Positions 34,034-42,613 are shown, numbered from the stretch's first letter. The stretch is DNA of 64,000 nucleotides from Yoonia sp. R2331 (GCF_041103235.1 NZ_JBGCUN010000001.1:620001-684000), one strand, 5' to 3'. Notes: generated by a model not told the origin, from the sequence alone. A program made the numbers and translations.

Positions 34034-34174
34034 TCACTTCTCGATAAAGCAGGTGTTGTCGCGCCAATCCCCGTTTTCTGTCGCACAGACGTCCCTCGCA
34101 TTTTGCTGTTGCAGATAGGTGCCCGCTGCAAAGGCGAGGAAAATCAGAACAAGCAGGCGGATCAAGCGAAACAT
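34034..34174 (-). CDS. 46-residue single-span membrane peptide between rpsP and rimM
   Basis: ATG at 34174, TGA at 34034-34036. N-terminus [21 protein letters not shown] is one membrane span with a positive start; after QQQNARDV the tail has [13 protein letters not shown], a Cys-x11-Cys pair around Gly-Asp-Trp, ending FIEK. Ends 5 bp before rimM and starts 53 bp after the rpsP stop, beyond a hairpin. The Cys...W...C pattern recalls small envelope proteins common in this group. Function unknown; the tight spacing and signal-anchor composition argue that it is real. Confidence 0.65.
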   Translation of the reverse strand: MFRLIRLLVLIFLAFAAGTYLQQQNARDVCATENGDWRDNTCFIEK

Positions 34175-34193
34175 GGACGTTCCGAACTGAATT

Positions 34194-34216
34194 GGCCCGG
34201 CCAGAGCGGCCGGGCC
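34194..34216. other. Perfect hairpin after rpsP
   Basis: GGCCCGGCC-AGAGC-GGCCGGGCC, 9-bp stem, between rpsP and the small gene. No T-run on the minus strand, so more likely a processing or attenuation element than a full terminator. Confidence 0.5.
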
Positions 34217-34227
34217 AGATGGGTGGC

Positions 34228-34647
34228 TTACTCTTCAGCCGCAGCTTCTTCTGCAGGCGCTTCTTCTGCTACAGGCTCTTCTGCGGGGGCAGCGGCGGCC
34301 TCTGCAGCGGCAGCAACCTTGGCGGCTTTTTCCTCAGCGCGGGCCTGAGCGGCTTTGCCGGGTGTGCCTTTGTTGGGGTTGTTGCGGTCTTTCTTTGCAA
34401 GCACGCCAGCGGCTTCCAGCATACGGCTGACGCGGTCGGTTGGCTGTGCGCCTTGACCCAGCCAGTACTGCACGCGCTCCATGTCCATTTTCACGCGGTC
34501 TTCGCTGTCTTTGGGCAGAAGCGGGTTATATGTGCCCAGCTTTTCCTTAAAGCGACCGTCGCGCGGCATGCGGCTGTCGGCTGCAACGATTGCATAGTGG
34601 GGGCGCTTCTTGGAGCCGCCACGGGCGAGACGAATTTTCATAGCCAT
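34228..34647 (-). CDS. rpsP: 30S ribosomal protein S16 with Ala/Glu-rich tail
   Basis: 139 residues. Core [42 protein letters not shown] is canonical; after about residue 85 a low-complexity acidic Ala/Glu/Pro tail ([26 protein letters not shown]) is added, as seen in several alphaproteobacterial S16 proteins. TAAGGAG precedes the start. Confidence 0.97.
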   Translation of the reverse strand: MAMKIRLARGGSKKRPHYAIVAADSRMPRDGRFKEKLGTYNPLLPKDSEDRVKMDMERVQYWLGQGAQPTDRVSRMLEAAGVLAKKDRNNPNKGTPGKAAQARAEEKAAKVAAAAEAAAAPAEEPVAEEAPAEEAAAEE

Positions 34648-34693
34648 CTGTTTTTCTCCTTAGATGTCTTGGGTTTGGCAGGTCATCCCTGCC

Positions 34694-34990
34694 TTACGTT
34701 TTGTGTTGGTTGTGGTGTTGGATCACTTCCTGAATGATGAAATTCAGGAATTTCTTGGCAAATTCGGGGTCCAGATCGGCCCGGTTTGCAAGGTCGGTCA
34801 GCCTTGCGATCTGCTGCGCTTCGCGCGTGGGATCGCTGGGCGGAAGGTCGTGTTCGGCTTTCAGCGCGCCGACGGCCTGGGTGTGCTTGAAGCGCTCGCC
34901 AAGTGTGTAGACAAGGATCGCGTCCAGCCTGTCGATGCTTTCGCGGTGGCCTTTGAGGAGTTCCGCGGCGCGGGTCACAGCGTCGGTCAT
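34694..34990 (-). CDS. Chorismate mutase, AroQ type
   Basis: 98 residues, all-helical type II mutase: LLKGHRESIDRLDAILVYTLGERFKHTQAVGALKAEHDLPPSDPTREAQQIARL contains the catalytic Arg, Lys and Glu-like positions of the family; the C-terminal EFAKKFLNFIIQEVIQHH helix fits. Converts chorismate to prephenate for Phe/Tyr. Starts inside the stop of the first GNAT gene and lies 46 bp before rpsP in the same operon. Confidence 0.88.
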   Translation of the reverse strand: MTDAVTRAAELLKGHRESIDRLDAILVYTLGERFKHTQAVGALKAEHDLPPSDPTREAQQIARLTDLANRADLDPEFAKKFLNFIIQEVIQHHNQHKT

Positions 34991-35502
34991 TGGGTGTCTC
35001 CTGACGTGGGGCGAAAGTAGCGAAAGATGCGGTTTGTGTCGCCAAAGGGGCCCTTGGCGTCGGGGTCTTCGACCCCGCCAAGGCGCTGGGCCACAGCGGC
35101 AGAGGCCGCATTGTCTGGGTCTACATAGGACACGATGGTGTCGAGTGTTGTGGTCGCAAAGGTGTGGGCCAGCATGGCGGCACCTGCTTCGGTGGCATAT
35201 CCCTTGCCTTCAAAGCCGTCGAAAAGTGCCCAGCCACATTCAGGCTCGGGAAAGTTGGGCGGCTGCACAAGGCCCGCGAAACCTGCAATCTGTCCGTCCG
35301 CTTCGATCGCCAATGTGCCAAAGCCATAAAGCGCCCAGGACGCGATATCGTTGGTGAACCAACCCCAGGCGTCCTTGTCGTTGTTCGGGCCACCCATGTA
35401 TTTTGTCCGCTCAGGCGAGGCGGCAAAGGTAAAGTATGCGTCCCAGTCGCTACGCTGGTAGGGGCGAAGGGTCAGCCGGTCGGTGTGCAGAGTCGGGATC
35501 AT
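34987..35502 (-). CDS. GNAT acetyltransferase, RimJ/RimL-like (array member 1)
   Basis: 171 residues. IPTLHTDRLTLRPYQRSDWDAY opening, ECGWALFDGFEGKGYATEAGAAML (acetyl-CoA loop) and YVDPDNAASAAVAQRLGG closing are the GNAT_3 signature. Transfers acetyl from acetyl-CoA to an amine, often a protein N-terminus or small molecule. Coupled by ATGA overlaps to the GNAT gene before it and to chorismate mutase after it. Substrate unknown. Confidence 0.9.
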   Translation of the reverse strand: MIPTLHTDRLTLRPYQRSDWDAYFTFAASPERTKYMGGPNNDKDAWGWFTNDIASWALYGFGTLAIEADGQIAGFAGLVQPPNFPEPECGWALFDGFEGKGYATEAGAAMLAHTFATTTLDTIVSYVDPDNAASAAVAQRLGGVEDPDAKGPFGDTNRIFRYFRPTSGDTQ

Positions 35503-36068
35503 GCTGCACCCCCATAGCCATAGATTGCCACATCCTGCGCCTGCGGATGGTGGCCGGTCCGGGTCGCGCCCAAGCGGGCGGCGACTTTGACAGATGTGGC
35601 GTTGCCATCTGCGATGTAGCTGACAAACCCAGCTTGACCGAGCAGGTCAAACCCCCAGTCGCGCAAGGCGGCTGCGGCCTCGGTGGCGTAGCCCTGGCCT
35701 TCGGCGTCGGTCGTCAACAGCCAGCCCAGTTCGGCTTGCGGGTCGCCAAATTCGTGACCCAGCAACACCAGCCCAAGTGGTGTGTCGTCGTCATCCCGGC
35801 GCGTGATCGTCAAAGCGCCGTGGCCGCGCAGGACCCAGCCCGCGACCAGTTGGTTAAAGTCCAGCCAAGCGTCCTCTGCCGTCATTGGGCCGCCGATATG
35901 GGTGGCGCGTTCGGTCGTGAAAATCGGTTCAAGACTTGCCCAGTCCGCGAGACGTGGCGCGCGCAGCACAAGCCGCGCAGTTTCGATACGCGGCAGGGTG
36001 GCGGTGGTGGCGACAACGCGATCATGTGCGGCACCTGTGGCCGATTTTTCCCAAGTTGGGCGTGTCAT
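35499..36068 (-). CDS. GNAT acetyltransferase, RimJ/RimL-like (array member 2)
   Basis: 189 residues. A 25-residue N-terminal extension precedes LPRIETARLVLRAPRLADW; later QAELGWLLTTDAEGQGYATEAAAALRDWGF and YIADGNATSVKVAARLGATRTG. ATGA overlaps on both sides. Same family as its neighbours but with a shorter acceptor-side loop. Substrate unknown. Confidence 0.9.
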   Translation of the reverse strand: MTRPTWEKSATGAAHDRVVATTATLPRIETARLVLRAPRLADWASLEPIFTTERATHIGGPMTAEDAWLDFNQLVAGWVLRGHGALTITRRDDDDTPLGLVLLGHEFGDPQAELGWLLTTDAEGQGYATEAAAALRDWGFDLLGQAGFVSYIADGNATSVKVAARLGATRTGHHPQAQDVAIYGYGGAA

Positions 36069-36577
36069 GGGCGCGCCCCCGATCTCGGGTGGCGGTAGAC
36101 CAGCGTTTTCGGTGTCGGACCTGTTGCGTCCGTGTCCAGCTTGGCGCCCAGCTTTTCGGCCAGGCGGATCGAACGGGTGTTGTCAGGCAGAATGTAGCTG
36201 ACAACGGTGGTCCAGCCCAACACATCCCACGCATGGCTGATCGCGGCGCGGGCCGCCTCTGACGCGATGCCGCTCCCTTCGAGGGACGGGTCGAACATCA
36301 TCCAGCCAATTTCGGTCTCGGGCCAGTCTGGCGGGGTCCAGGGGCCAACAAAGCCAAGCGCGGTATCGCTGCCGCGTTTGGTGACCGACCACATGCCGTA
36401 GTCAAAGATCTGCCAATGACCCAGCTCGCCTGCAAAGGCACGCCAGGTGGCACCAAGGTTCTTGTGCGATCCGAACATGGTCGACCGGTCCGACATCATG
36501 AAGTCATGGAACGGCTGCCAGTCTGACGGCACAGGCTGGCGCAGCACAAGGCGCTGGGTCTGCAGGGTCATGCTCAT
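36065..36577 (-). CDS. GNAT acetyltransferase, RimJ/RimL-like (array member 3)
   Basis: 170 residues from the ATG at 36577. MTLQTQRLVLRQPVPSDW start; ETEIGWMMFDPSLEGSGIASEAARAAISHAW is the acetyl-CoA loop, in which the usual RGKGYATEA is altered to EGSGIASEA; YILPDNTRSIRLAEKLGAKLD closes. The upstream open frame beyond 36577 belongs to the shadow of member 4. ATGA overlaps on both sides. Confidence 0.9.
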   Translation of the reverse strand: MSMTLQTQRLVLRQPVPSDWQPFHDFMMSDRSTMFGSHKNLGATWRAFAGELGHWQIFDYGMWSVTKRGSDTALGFVGPWTPPDWPETEIGWMMFDPSLEGSGIASEAARAAISHAWDVLGWTTVVSYILPDNTRSIRLAEKLGAKLDTDATGPTPKTLVYRHPRSGARP

Positions 36578-37083
36578 GCCGCTTTCCCCATCGGGTGGCG
36601 CCAAACTTCGACAACGTCGCCGGGGCGATAGCTGTGGGTGCCGTCTGGTGTGCAGCCCAACCGTTTGGCCAGCGCGATAGAGCGTGTGTTGTCGGATGCG
36701 ATGTAAGAGGCGAGCGCAGGCAGGCCCTGGGATGCGGCCCAGTTGCGGACGGCGATGGCACCTTCGGCGGCAAGGCCTGTGCCTTCGAAGCCGTCGAACA
36801 TGACCCAGCTGAGTTCGGGTTCGTTGATGCTGACCGGGTGCCAGATCGACAGGCGGCCGCAGGGTTTGCCAGTGGCGGTTTCGGTCGCAAAAAAGCCGCC
36901 ATAGCCACGGGCGTGCCATTGTCCGAGGTGGATCATGCAACTGTCCCATGCGTCGCGCGGATCGGTTGTCGGCCCACCAAGAAAGCGCGACCGGTCGGTT
37001 TTGCAAAAGGCTGCGAAGGCTTCAAAATGGGCATGGGTGAACGGGCCCAATGTCATGCGCTCTGTGGTCAGCGTGGGGATCAT
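36574..37083 (-). CDS. GNAT acetyltransferase, RimJ/RimL-like (array member 4)
   Basis: 169 residues from the ATG at 37083, which sits in the stop of member 5. MIPTLTTERMTLGPFTHAHFEAFAAF start, PELSWVMFDGFEGTGLAAEGAIAVRNW loop, YIASDNTRSIALAKRLGCTPDGTH end. Most similar by eye to members 1 and 5. Confidence 0.9.
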   Translation of the reverse strand: MIPTLTTERMTLGPFTHAHFEAFAAFCKTDRSRFLGGPTTDPRDAWDSCMIHLGQWHARGYGGFFATETATGKPCGRLSIWHPVSINEPELSWVMFDGFEGTGLAAEGAIAVRNWAASQGLPALASYIASDNTRSIALAKRLGCTPDGTHSYRPGDVVEVWRHPMGKAA

Positions 37084-37625
37084 TGCACCGCCTCCCACTG
37101 GGCCAGAGCGGCGGGATCGTCATGGGCGAGGTGGCGATAAAGGGTTGCCGGTTCGCCATCATGTGTTGTGTCTTTTTCAGGCGTGGCACCAAGCCGGGTG
37201 GCAAGTGCAATGGACCGGGTGTTGGCGGGCGAAATGATCGAAATCAGCGGACCGAGGCCCATCGCCTGACCGGCCCACTGGCGCGCTGCAACACCGGATT
37301 CGTAGCCGTAGCCCTTGCCCTCACCGTTGTCGAACATGTGGTACGCCAGTTCCGGTTCCGGCCAGCCGAGGTGGTTGAGGATGCCCATGCGGCCAACGGG
37401 GGTTTTGGTCGCGGTTTCCACCACCGTAAAGAAGCCATAGCCGTGCCAGTGCCAATGGCCAATGCCAGAGATCATGCCGCCCCATGCGCGTTCGGGTGTC
37501 GTGTTGCCGCCCAGATGCGTCAGCCGCGCAGAATTCACCATCCAGTCCGTATATGGGGCCAGATCGTCCTTTTCAGGGCCGCGCAGCGTCAGGCGCTTGG
37601 TTTGCAGCGTCGGGGCCGACGTCAT
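37080..37625 (-). CDS. GNAT acetyltransferase, RimJ/RimL-like (array member 5, first transcribed)
   Basis: 181 residues from the ATG at 37625. APTLQTKRLTLRGPEKDDLAPYTDWM start, PELAYHMFDNGEGKGYGYESGVAARQW loop, ISPANTRSIALATRLGATPEKD end, with a short C-terminal tail (HDDPAALAQWEAVQ). First of the five after ffh, from which it is separated by 157 bp containing a dispersed motif. Confidence 0.9.
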   Translation of the reverse strand: MTSAPTLQTKRLTLRGPEKDDLAPYTDWMVNSARLTHLGGNTTPERAWGGMISGIGHWHWHGYGFFTVVETATKTPVGRMGILNHLGWPEPELAYHMFDNGEGKGYGYESGVAARQWAGQAMGLGPLISIISPANTRSIALATRLGATPEKDTTHDGEPATLYRHLAHDDPAALAQWEAVQ

Positions 37626-37720
37626 GGCGTGACCTCGAGGACGCGGCAAGCCGCGACGCAATTCTGGCTTTGTGTTGCAACGCGACGCCCACAGCCAAAG
37701 GGTCCGCGCGTGGCGGCGTC

Positions 37721-37756
37721 GGAGCCTCCGGCGGGCATATTGGGGTTCAAAAGAAA
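37721..37756 (+). repeat. Dispersed motif, copy A (ffh-GNAT gap)
   Basis: GGAGCCTCCGGCGGG followed by CATATTGGGG and an AAAAGAAA tail. Same plan as the motifs at 60395 and 63946. Lies in the 157-bp gap between ffh and the GNAT array, on the strand opposite to the genes. Confidence 0.6.
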
Positions 37757-37782
37757 GGGTGCGTCGCGCGTCATATCGGCGG

Positions 37783-39291
37783 TTACTTCTTTTTGCCAAA
37801 GCCGGACAGGCCCGGCGGAAGAGCGGCACCGCCGCCCAGACCGGGCAGGCCGCCGGGCATTTTGCCTTGCAGCGCCTTTGCGGCTTCTTCCATTGCCTTG
37901 GGGTCGTTCATGTCAGGCATGCCACCGGGCAGGCCGCCACCTTTGCCGAACATGCCTTTCATGGCTTGTTTGAGCATGCCGCCTTTGCCCATCTTGCCCA
38001 TTTTCTTCATCATATCCGCCATCTGACGATGCTGTTTCACCAGCTTGTTCAGTTCGGAGACTTCGAGCCCTGCGCCCTTGGCGATGCGTTTCTTGCGGCT
38101 TGCGGCCAGCAGGGCGGGGTTGGCGCGTTCCTTCTTGGTCATGGAGTTGATCAGGGCGATTTGGCGCTTCAGGATACTGTCGTCAAACCCGGCAGCGTCC
38201 ATTTGCTTTTGCATTTTGCCCATCCCCGGCATCATGCCCATCATCCCTTCCATGCCGCCCATTTTGAGCATCTGCTCGAGCTGCATTTTGAGGTCGTTCA
38301 TGTTGAATGCGCCTTTCTGGAAGCGCTTCATCATGCGTTCGGCTTGTTCAGCCTCGATCGTTTCCTGTGCTTTTTCGACAAGGGCCACGATGTCGCCCAT
38401 GCCAAGGATACGGCCAGCGATGCGTTCGGGTTCAAACGTTTCGATCGCGTCCATCTTTTCGCCAAGGCCGACAAAACGGATGGGTTTGCCGGTGATGGCA
38501 CGCATCGACAGGGCCGCGCCGCCGCGTCCGTCGCCGTCCATCCGGGTAAGGACAACGCCGGTGACGCCGATTTTGTCGTCAAATTCCTGTGCAACGTTGA
38601 CCGCGTCCTGACCGGTCAGGCCGTCAACCACCAGCAGGGTTTCGCGGGGATTTGCGACATCGCGCACCTCTGCGGCTTGGGCGATCAATTCCTGATCGAT
38701 GTGCAACCGGCCCGCAGTGTCGAGCATGTAGACATCAAAGCCGCCAAGGCTGGCCTGGGTTTTGGCCCGTTTCGCGATTTGGACCGGGGTTTCACCCGGC
38801 ACAATGGGCAGGGTTTCCACGCCGATCTGATTGCCGAGGATCGCCAGCTGTTCCATCGCGGCAGGTCGGTTCGTGTCAAGCGAGGCCATCAGCACGCGCT
38901 TGCCCTCACGGTCTTTCAATCGCTTGGCGAGTTTGGCGGTGGTGGTGGTCTTACCAGAGCCTTGCAGACCAACCATCAGGATGGGGGCAGGCGGGTTGTC
39001 AATTTTCAACGCACCGGGGTCGGCGTCGCCGGTCAGCACATGCTGCAGCTCGTCATGCACGATCTTGACGACCTGCTGGCCGGGGGTGATCGACTTGGTA
39101 ACGGCTTGGCCAGTCGCCTTTTCCTGCACCGCTTTGACGAAATCGCGGGCCACAGGCAGAGAGACATCAGCCTCAAGCAGGGCAACGCGGACCTCGCGCA
39201 GGGCGGTTTTGACGTCATCTTCGGACAGCGCACCTTGCTTGGTGAGGCGATCAAACACGCCGCTAAGGCGTTCGGACAGACTTTCAAACAT
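37783..39291 (-). CDS. ffh: Signal recognition particle protein Ffh
   Basis: 502 residues. NG domain: MFESLSERLSGVFDRLTKQGALSEDDVKTALREVRVALLEADV, P-loop GLQGSGKTTTTAKLAKRL, DTAGRLHID, TRMDGDGRGGAAL; then a Met-rich M domain (MKMQLEQMLKMGGMEGMMGMMPGMGKM) that binds signal sequences and SRP RNA, and a Gly-rich tail ending GFGKKK. Targets membrane proteins to the Sec/YidC machinery. First gene of the long translation operon reaching rpmE. Confidence 0.98.
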   Translation of the reverse strand: MFESLSERLSGVFDRLTKQGALSEDDVKTALREVRVALLEADVSLPVARDFVKAVQEKATGQAVTKSITPGQQVVKIVHDELQHVLTGDADPGALKIDNPPAPILMVGLQGSGKTTTTAKLAKRLKDREGKRVLMASLDTNRPAAMEQLAILGNQIGVETLPIVPGETPVQIAKRAKTQASLGGFDVYMLDTAGRLHIDQELIAQAAEVRDVANPRETLLVVDGLTGQDAVNVAQEFDDKIGVTGVVLTRMDGDGRGGAALSMRAITGKPIRFVGLGEKMDAIETFEPERIAGRILGMGDIVALVEKAQETIEAEQAERMMKRFQKGAFNMNDLKMQLEQMLKMGGMEGMMGMMPGMGKMQKQMDAAGFDDSILKRQIALINSMTKKERANPALLAASRKKRIAKGAGLEVSELNKLVKQHRQMADMMKKMGKMGKGGMLKQAMKGMFGKGGGLPGGMPDMNDPKAMEEAAKALQGKMPGGLPGLGGGAALPPGLSGFGKKK

Positions 39292-39450
39292 CGCGCATGG
39301 CCTCCGGGCCGGTTCGTTAACGTTGCCCCCAAGGTGGGAAGCGATGGCCCAAACGACAAGCGCACCAGTGGGCGCAACGCGCTGACTGGTGGCGATCCCC
39401 GTGATGGGCCGGGGACCGGAAAGCTGATGCTAACCGGGTTTTGGGGGCGT

Positions 39451-40377
39451 TTAAGCCGGGGTGCGGGGTGAGTCAACCGTTTCAAGGTGTGACGACAGGA
39501 AGTGGGCGATCTGGCGCACGGAGGTGTCCGCCTCTGGTGCGCGCCCGACGTTGAGGTGCCAGACATGGGTGAGGCCGCGTTCCTCGACCAGTGTCACGTC
39601 GACACCCTGCGCCCGAAGGTGTGCGGCCATCAGTCGCCCGTCATCATAGAGGATTTCAGTCTGATCGACGTTGATAAAGACCGGCGGACAACCAGTGAAA
39701 TCGCCCAGGATCGGAGAGACCTCTGGCATATCCGAGAGCTGATTGCCCAGATAGTCACGCACGCCCCGCGCCCCCCAGGTCTTTGGCACGAGCGGATCAC
39801 TGCGCCTGTTGGTGGCGAGCGAGGGGTTCTGCAAGCGCAGATCCGTCACCGGCGACATCACCGCACAGGCGGCTGGCATCGGCAGCCCGTGTCGTTTGAT
39901 CCGCAGTAGCAGGGCAAAGACAAGGTTGCCGCCTGCACTGTCCCCGGCCAGCGTGATCGGCCCGGCGGTCGGGTCGTTCAGAAGTGCGCGATAGGCCGCT
40001 TCAACATCATCCACGGCTGCGGGATAAGGGTTTTCGGGTGCAAGGCCATAGTCGATATAGATGCCGGATTGCCCCGACTGTGATGCCAATTGCGCGACAA
40101 GGTGGCGGTAGCCGAGCAAGTTGCCGATCACAAATGCGCCGCCGTGGAAATAAAGAAGGGTTCCCTTGGTCGCGGTATCGCCGATCTGGCAACGGGCGGC
40201 TGACACACCGCCCAAATTCATGTTTGTGACCCGCAATCCCTTGGGCTGCCGATAGACCGTCATGGCGTTCAGGCTAAACACTTTGCGGGCCAGCCACTGC
40301 GGGCGCACAAATGCCAGCGCGGGCTTTTGCACGACGCGGGCATAAAGGTTCCAGAAACGTTGCGCGCGGGAAGTCAT
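39451..40377 (-). CDS. Alpha/beta hydrolase, hormone-sensitive-lipase (HSL) type
   Basis: 308 residues. Oxyanion motif LLYFHGGAFVIG, DYGLAPENPYPAAVDDVEAAYRALL, nucleophile elbow LAGDSAGGNLVFALLL, acid in DQTEILYDDG and His in LTHVWHL: a complete Ser-Asp-His triad of family IV esterases. Likely hydrolyses short-chain esters in the cytoplasm; physiological substrate unknown. Divergent from the LysR gene. Confidence 0.92.
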   Translation of the reverse strand: MTSRAQRFWNLYARVVQKPALAFVRPQWLARKVFSLNAMTVYRQPKGLRVTNMNLGGVSAARCQIGDTATKGTLLYFHGGAFVIGNLLGYRHLVAQLASQSGQSGIYIDYGLAPENPYPAAVDDVEAAYRALLNDPTAGPITLAGDSAGGNLVFALLLRIKRHGLPMPAACAVMSPVTDLRLQNPSLATNRRSDPLVPKTWGARGVRDYLGNQLSDMPEVSPILGDFTGCPPVFINVDQTEILYDDGRLMAAHLRAQGVDVTLVEERGLTHVWHLNVGRAPEADTSVRQIAHFLSSHLETVDSPRTPA

Positions 40378-40486
40378 ACCGTTTGATGTTGAGATATGAT
40401 CCCATGGTCAAGATGCGGTTGCGTTTCTGAACAGAATTCTCATTTATGAGTGCGAATTGTTCCAAAATGCACAAAGAGAGACCGCG

Positions 40487-41365
40487 ATGGACAGCTGGGA
40501 CGAAATTCGGACAGCCTATCAGGTGGCGCGCGCTGGCACGGTCAGCGGGGCCGCGGATGCGCTGGGCGTGCACCACGCCACGGTTATTCGCCACATCGAT
40601 GCTTTGGAGGATCGGTTGGGCGTCAAACTGTTCCAACGCCACGCGCGTGGATATACTGCGACAGAAGCTGGTGACGATTTGTTGCGCGTTGCACAAACCA
40701 CGGATGATCAGTTTACCCAGCTCGCCGGGCGCATCCGTGGACAGGGTGCGGGTGTTGGCGGCGAATTGCTGGTCACATCGCTTGCCACGTTGTCATCATT
40801 GTTGACCCCTGTATTGGCGGCCTATCAGGAAGAACACCCTGAGGTTTGCGTGCGCTTTCTGACCGGGGCGCGTCTGTTTCGGCTCGAGTATGGCGAGGCG
40901 CATGTTGCGATCCGAGCGGGAACCGAGCCTGATCAACCGGACAACGTGGTGCAAAAGCTTGCCTTTAGCGGGATCGCACTTGTGGCGAGCGACGCCTATA
41001 TCGCGAAGCACGGGATGCCGGCATCAGAGGCTGACCTGAAGAACCATTGGTTTGTCGGTGAAGATGATGATGCAAACCGCGCGCCATTCTATCAATGGCT
41101 GGGGAACACCGTAACACGCGACCGGGTTCGTTTTCGGACCACCGACAGCCGTATCGTTCGTGATGCGATTTTGGCAGGGGCCGGGATCGGATTTATTCCG
41201 GAAAAGGAATTGACGTCCCACAAGACCCTCACGAAGGTGATCCCGTCAAAGTCTGAATGGTCGGCCCCTTTGTGGTTGGTCACACATGTCGATCTGCACA
41301 GAACGGCAAAAGTCCAGTCATTCCTGAGCTTCATCAAGGAACACGCCAAAAGCTGGGATATTTGA
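40487..41365 (+). CDS. LysR-family transcriptional regulator
   Basis: 292 residues from the ATG at 40487 (AGAGAGA upstream). N-terminal winged HTH (WDEIRTAYQVARAGTVSGAADALGVHHATVIRHIDALEDRLGVKLFQRHARGYTATEAG) and a periplasmic-binding-like effector domain. Divergent from the esterase and TGATG-coupled to the EamA transporter, either of which may be its target. Confidence 0.92.
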   Translation: MDSWDEIRTAYQVARAGTVSGAADALGVHHATVIRHIDALEDRLGVKLFQRHARGYTATEAGDDLLRVAQTTDDQFTQLAGRIRGQGAGVGGELLVTSLATLSSLLTPVLAAYQEEHPEVCVRFLTGARLFRLEYGEAHVAIRAGTEPDQPDNVVQKLAFSGIALVASDAYIAKHGMPASEADLKNHWFVGEDDDANRAPFYQWLGNTVTRDRVRFRTTDSRIVRDAILAGAGIGFIPEKELTSHKTLTKVIPSKSEWSAPLWLVTHVDLHRTAKVQSFLSFIKEHAKSWDI

Positions 41366-42246
41366 TGCAGCCTGCGATTCAGGGGCATCTGGCGATGCTC
41401 TTGTTCTCGCTTTTGGTGGCGGGATCCTTTGCGCTGGGTGTTTTGGCTGCCAACGAAATTTCGCCGATTGCCCTGAACACCGTGCGATTCTGGATCGCCA
41501 CAGCTATCATGGGGATCGCGGTTCTTGCCACAACCGGTCTGCCAGCCAAGGCGCGGCAAGCCCTGTGGCGTTATCCGGTGCTGGCGGCGTTTTTTGCCGC
41601 TTACTTCGTGCTGATGTTCGAGGGCCTGAAAACGGCGCCGGCGGTCAGTGCCGCTGCCGTCTTTACACTGACACCGATCATCGCGGCTGGCTTTGGCTGG
41701 TTCCTGCTGCGACAACGTCTGACGGGACGGATGGCGCTGGCGTTGGCGATTGGCGGCACTGGTGCGCTTTGGGTGATCTTTCGGGCGGACATAACTGCGC
41801 TGCTGGGGGTGAACGTCGGCCGGGGAGAGTTCATCTATTTCTGGGGCTGTGTGGCCCATGCGATCTATACCCCTTTGGTCGCGCGGTTGAACCGGGGCGA
41901 GCCTGCGATTGTCTTTACCTTTGGTACCCTGTTGGCGGGGGCGCTTATCCTGACGACAATTGGCTGGGGCGATCTGTGGGCGACGGATTGGCGCGCGCTT
42001 CCCGGAGTGGTCTGGCTGACGATCCTTTATACCGCGATTTTTGCGAGTGCTGCGACCTTTACTCTGCTGCAGTTCGCGGCGCTGCGACTGCCGAGTGCCA
42101 AGGTTATGGCGTATACATATCTGACGCCCAGTTGGGTCATCGTGTGGCAGTTGGCACTGGGTGCGGGCGCGCCACCGGGGCTTATTCTGGTGGGGGTAGG
42201 ATTGACCATTGTGGCGCTTTATCTGCTGTTGCGCGATGACGGTTAG
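41365..42246 (+). CDS. EamA/DMT-superfamily transporter
   Basis: 293 residues, ten predicted helices in two EamA halves (FALGVLAANEISPIALNTVRFWIA; then WGCVAHAIYTPLVARLNRG and SAKVMAYTYLTPSWVIVWQLALG). Exporter-type drug/metabolite transporter; substrate unknown. The ATG lies within the LysR stop (TGATG). Its TAG overlaps the TAA of the convergent ArsR gene. Confidence 0.9.
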   Translation: MQPAIQGHLAMLLFSLLVAGSFALGVLAANEISPIALNTVRFWIATAIMGIAVLATTGLPAKARQALWRYPVLAAFFAAYFVLMFEGLKTAPAVSAAAVFTLTPIIAAGFGWFLLRQRLTGRMALALAIGGTGALWVIFRADITALLGVNVGRGEFIYFWGCVAHAIYTPLVARLNRGEPAIVFTFGTLLAGALILTTIGWGDLWATDWRALPGVVWLTILYTAIFASAATFTLLQFAALRLPSAKVMAYTYLTPSWVIVWQLALGAGAPPGLILVGVGLTIVALYLLLRDDG

Positions 42247-42566
42247 TTGTCGAGTTCTTTCTCCAGGAAACGCTCGAACGCGTCCAGATCAATCCCTTCC
42301 ATCTGGCCAAAGCCCTGCATCCAGACGCTGGCCTCGCGCAATGCGTCAGGTTCAAGCTTGCACCATTTGACCCGGCCGCGCTTTTCCTGAGAGATCAAGC
42401 CAGCGGCGGTCAGAACGCCCAGGTGCTTTGAGATCGCGGCCAGCGACATTTCGAACGGCGCGGCCACGTCTGTGACGGCCATGTCATCCTCGAGCAGCAT
42501 CGCAAGAATCGCACGGCGGGTCGGGTCGGCAAGGGCTGCAAAGGTGGCATCAAGGCTGGGCGTCAT
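42243..42566 (-). CDS. ArsR-family transcriptional regulator
   Basis: 107 residues. Winged HTH: ATFAALADPTRRAILAMLLEDDMAVTDVAAPFEMSLAAISKHLGVLTAAGLISQEKRGRVKWCKLEPDALRE. No metal-binding ELCVCDL-type Cys motif, so probably not a metal sensor but of the SdpR-like autorepressor kind. A perfect inverted repeat lies 32 bp before its start. No target gene is adjacent on its strand. Confidence 0.9.
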   Translation of the reverse strand: MTPSLDATFAALADPTRRAILAMLLEDDMAVTDVAAPFEMSLAAISKHLGVLTAAGLISQEKRGRVKWCKLEPDALREASVWMQGFGQMEGIDLDAFERFLEKELDN

Positions 42567-42597
42567 GGATCTGGTTAAGCGTGATGCGTGCGAAACG

Positions 42598-42613
42598 TCA
42601 ACCAGTTGGTTGA
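42598..42613. promoter_or_regulatory. Candidate ArsR-family operator
   Basis: TCAACCA-GT-TGGTTGA, perfect 7-bp arms, 32 bp upstream of the ArsR start codon. CAACCA/TGGTTG is a plausible site for metal-free ArsR regulators. Confidence 0.6.

Noticed and set aside
37672-39471. Long open frame (599 codons) opposite ffh on the plus strand
   Set aside because: It lies antisense to ffh, has no ribosome site and reads as His/Gln-rich shadow sequence typical of high-GC third-position bias.
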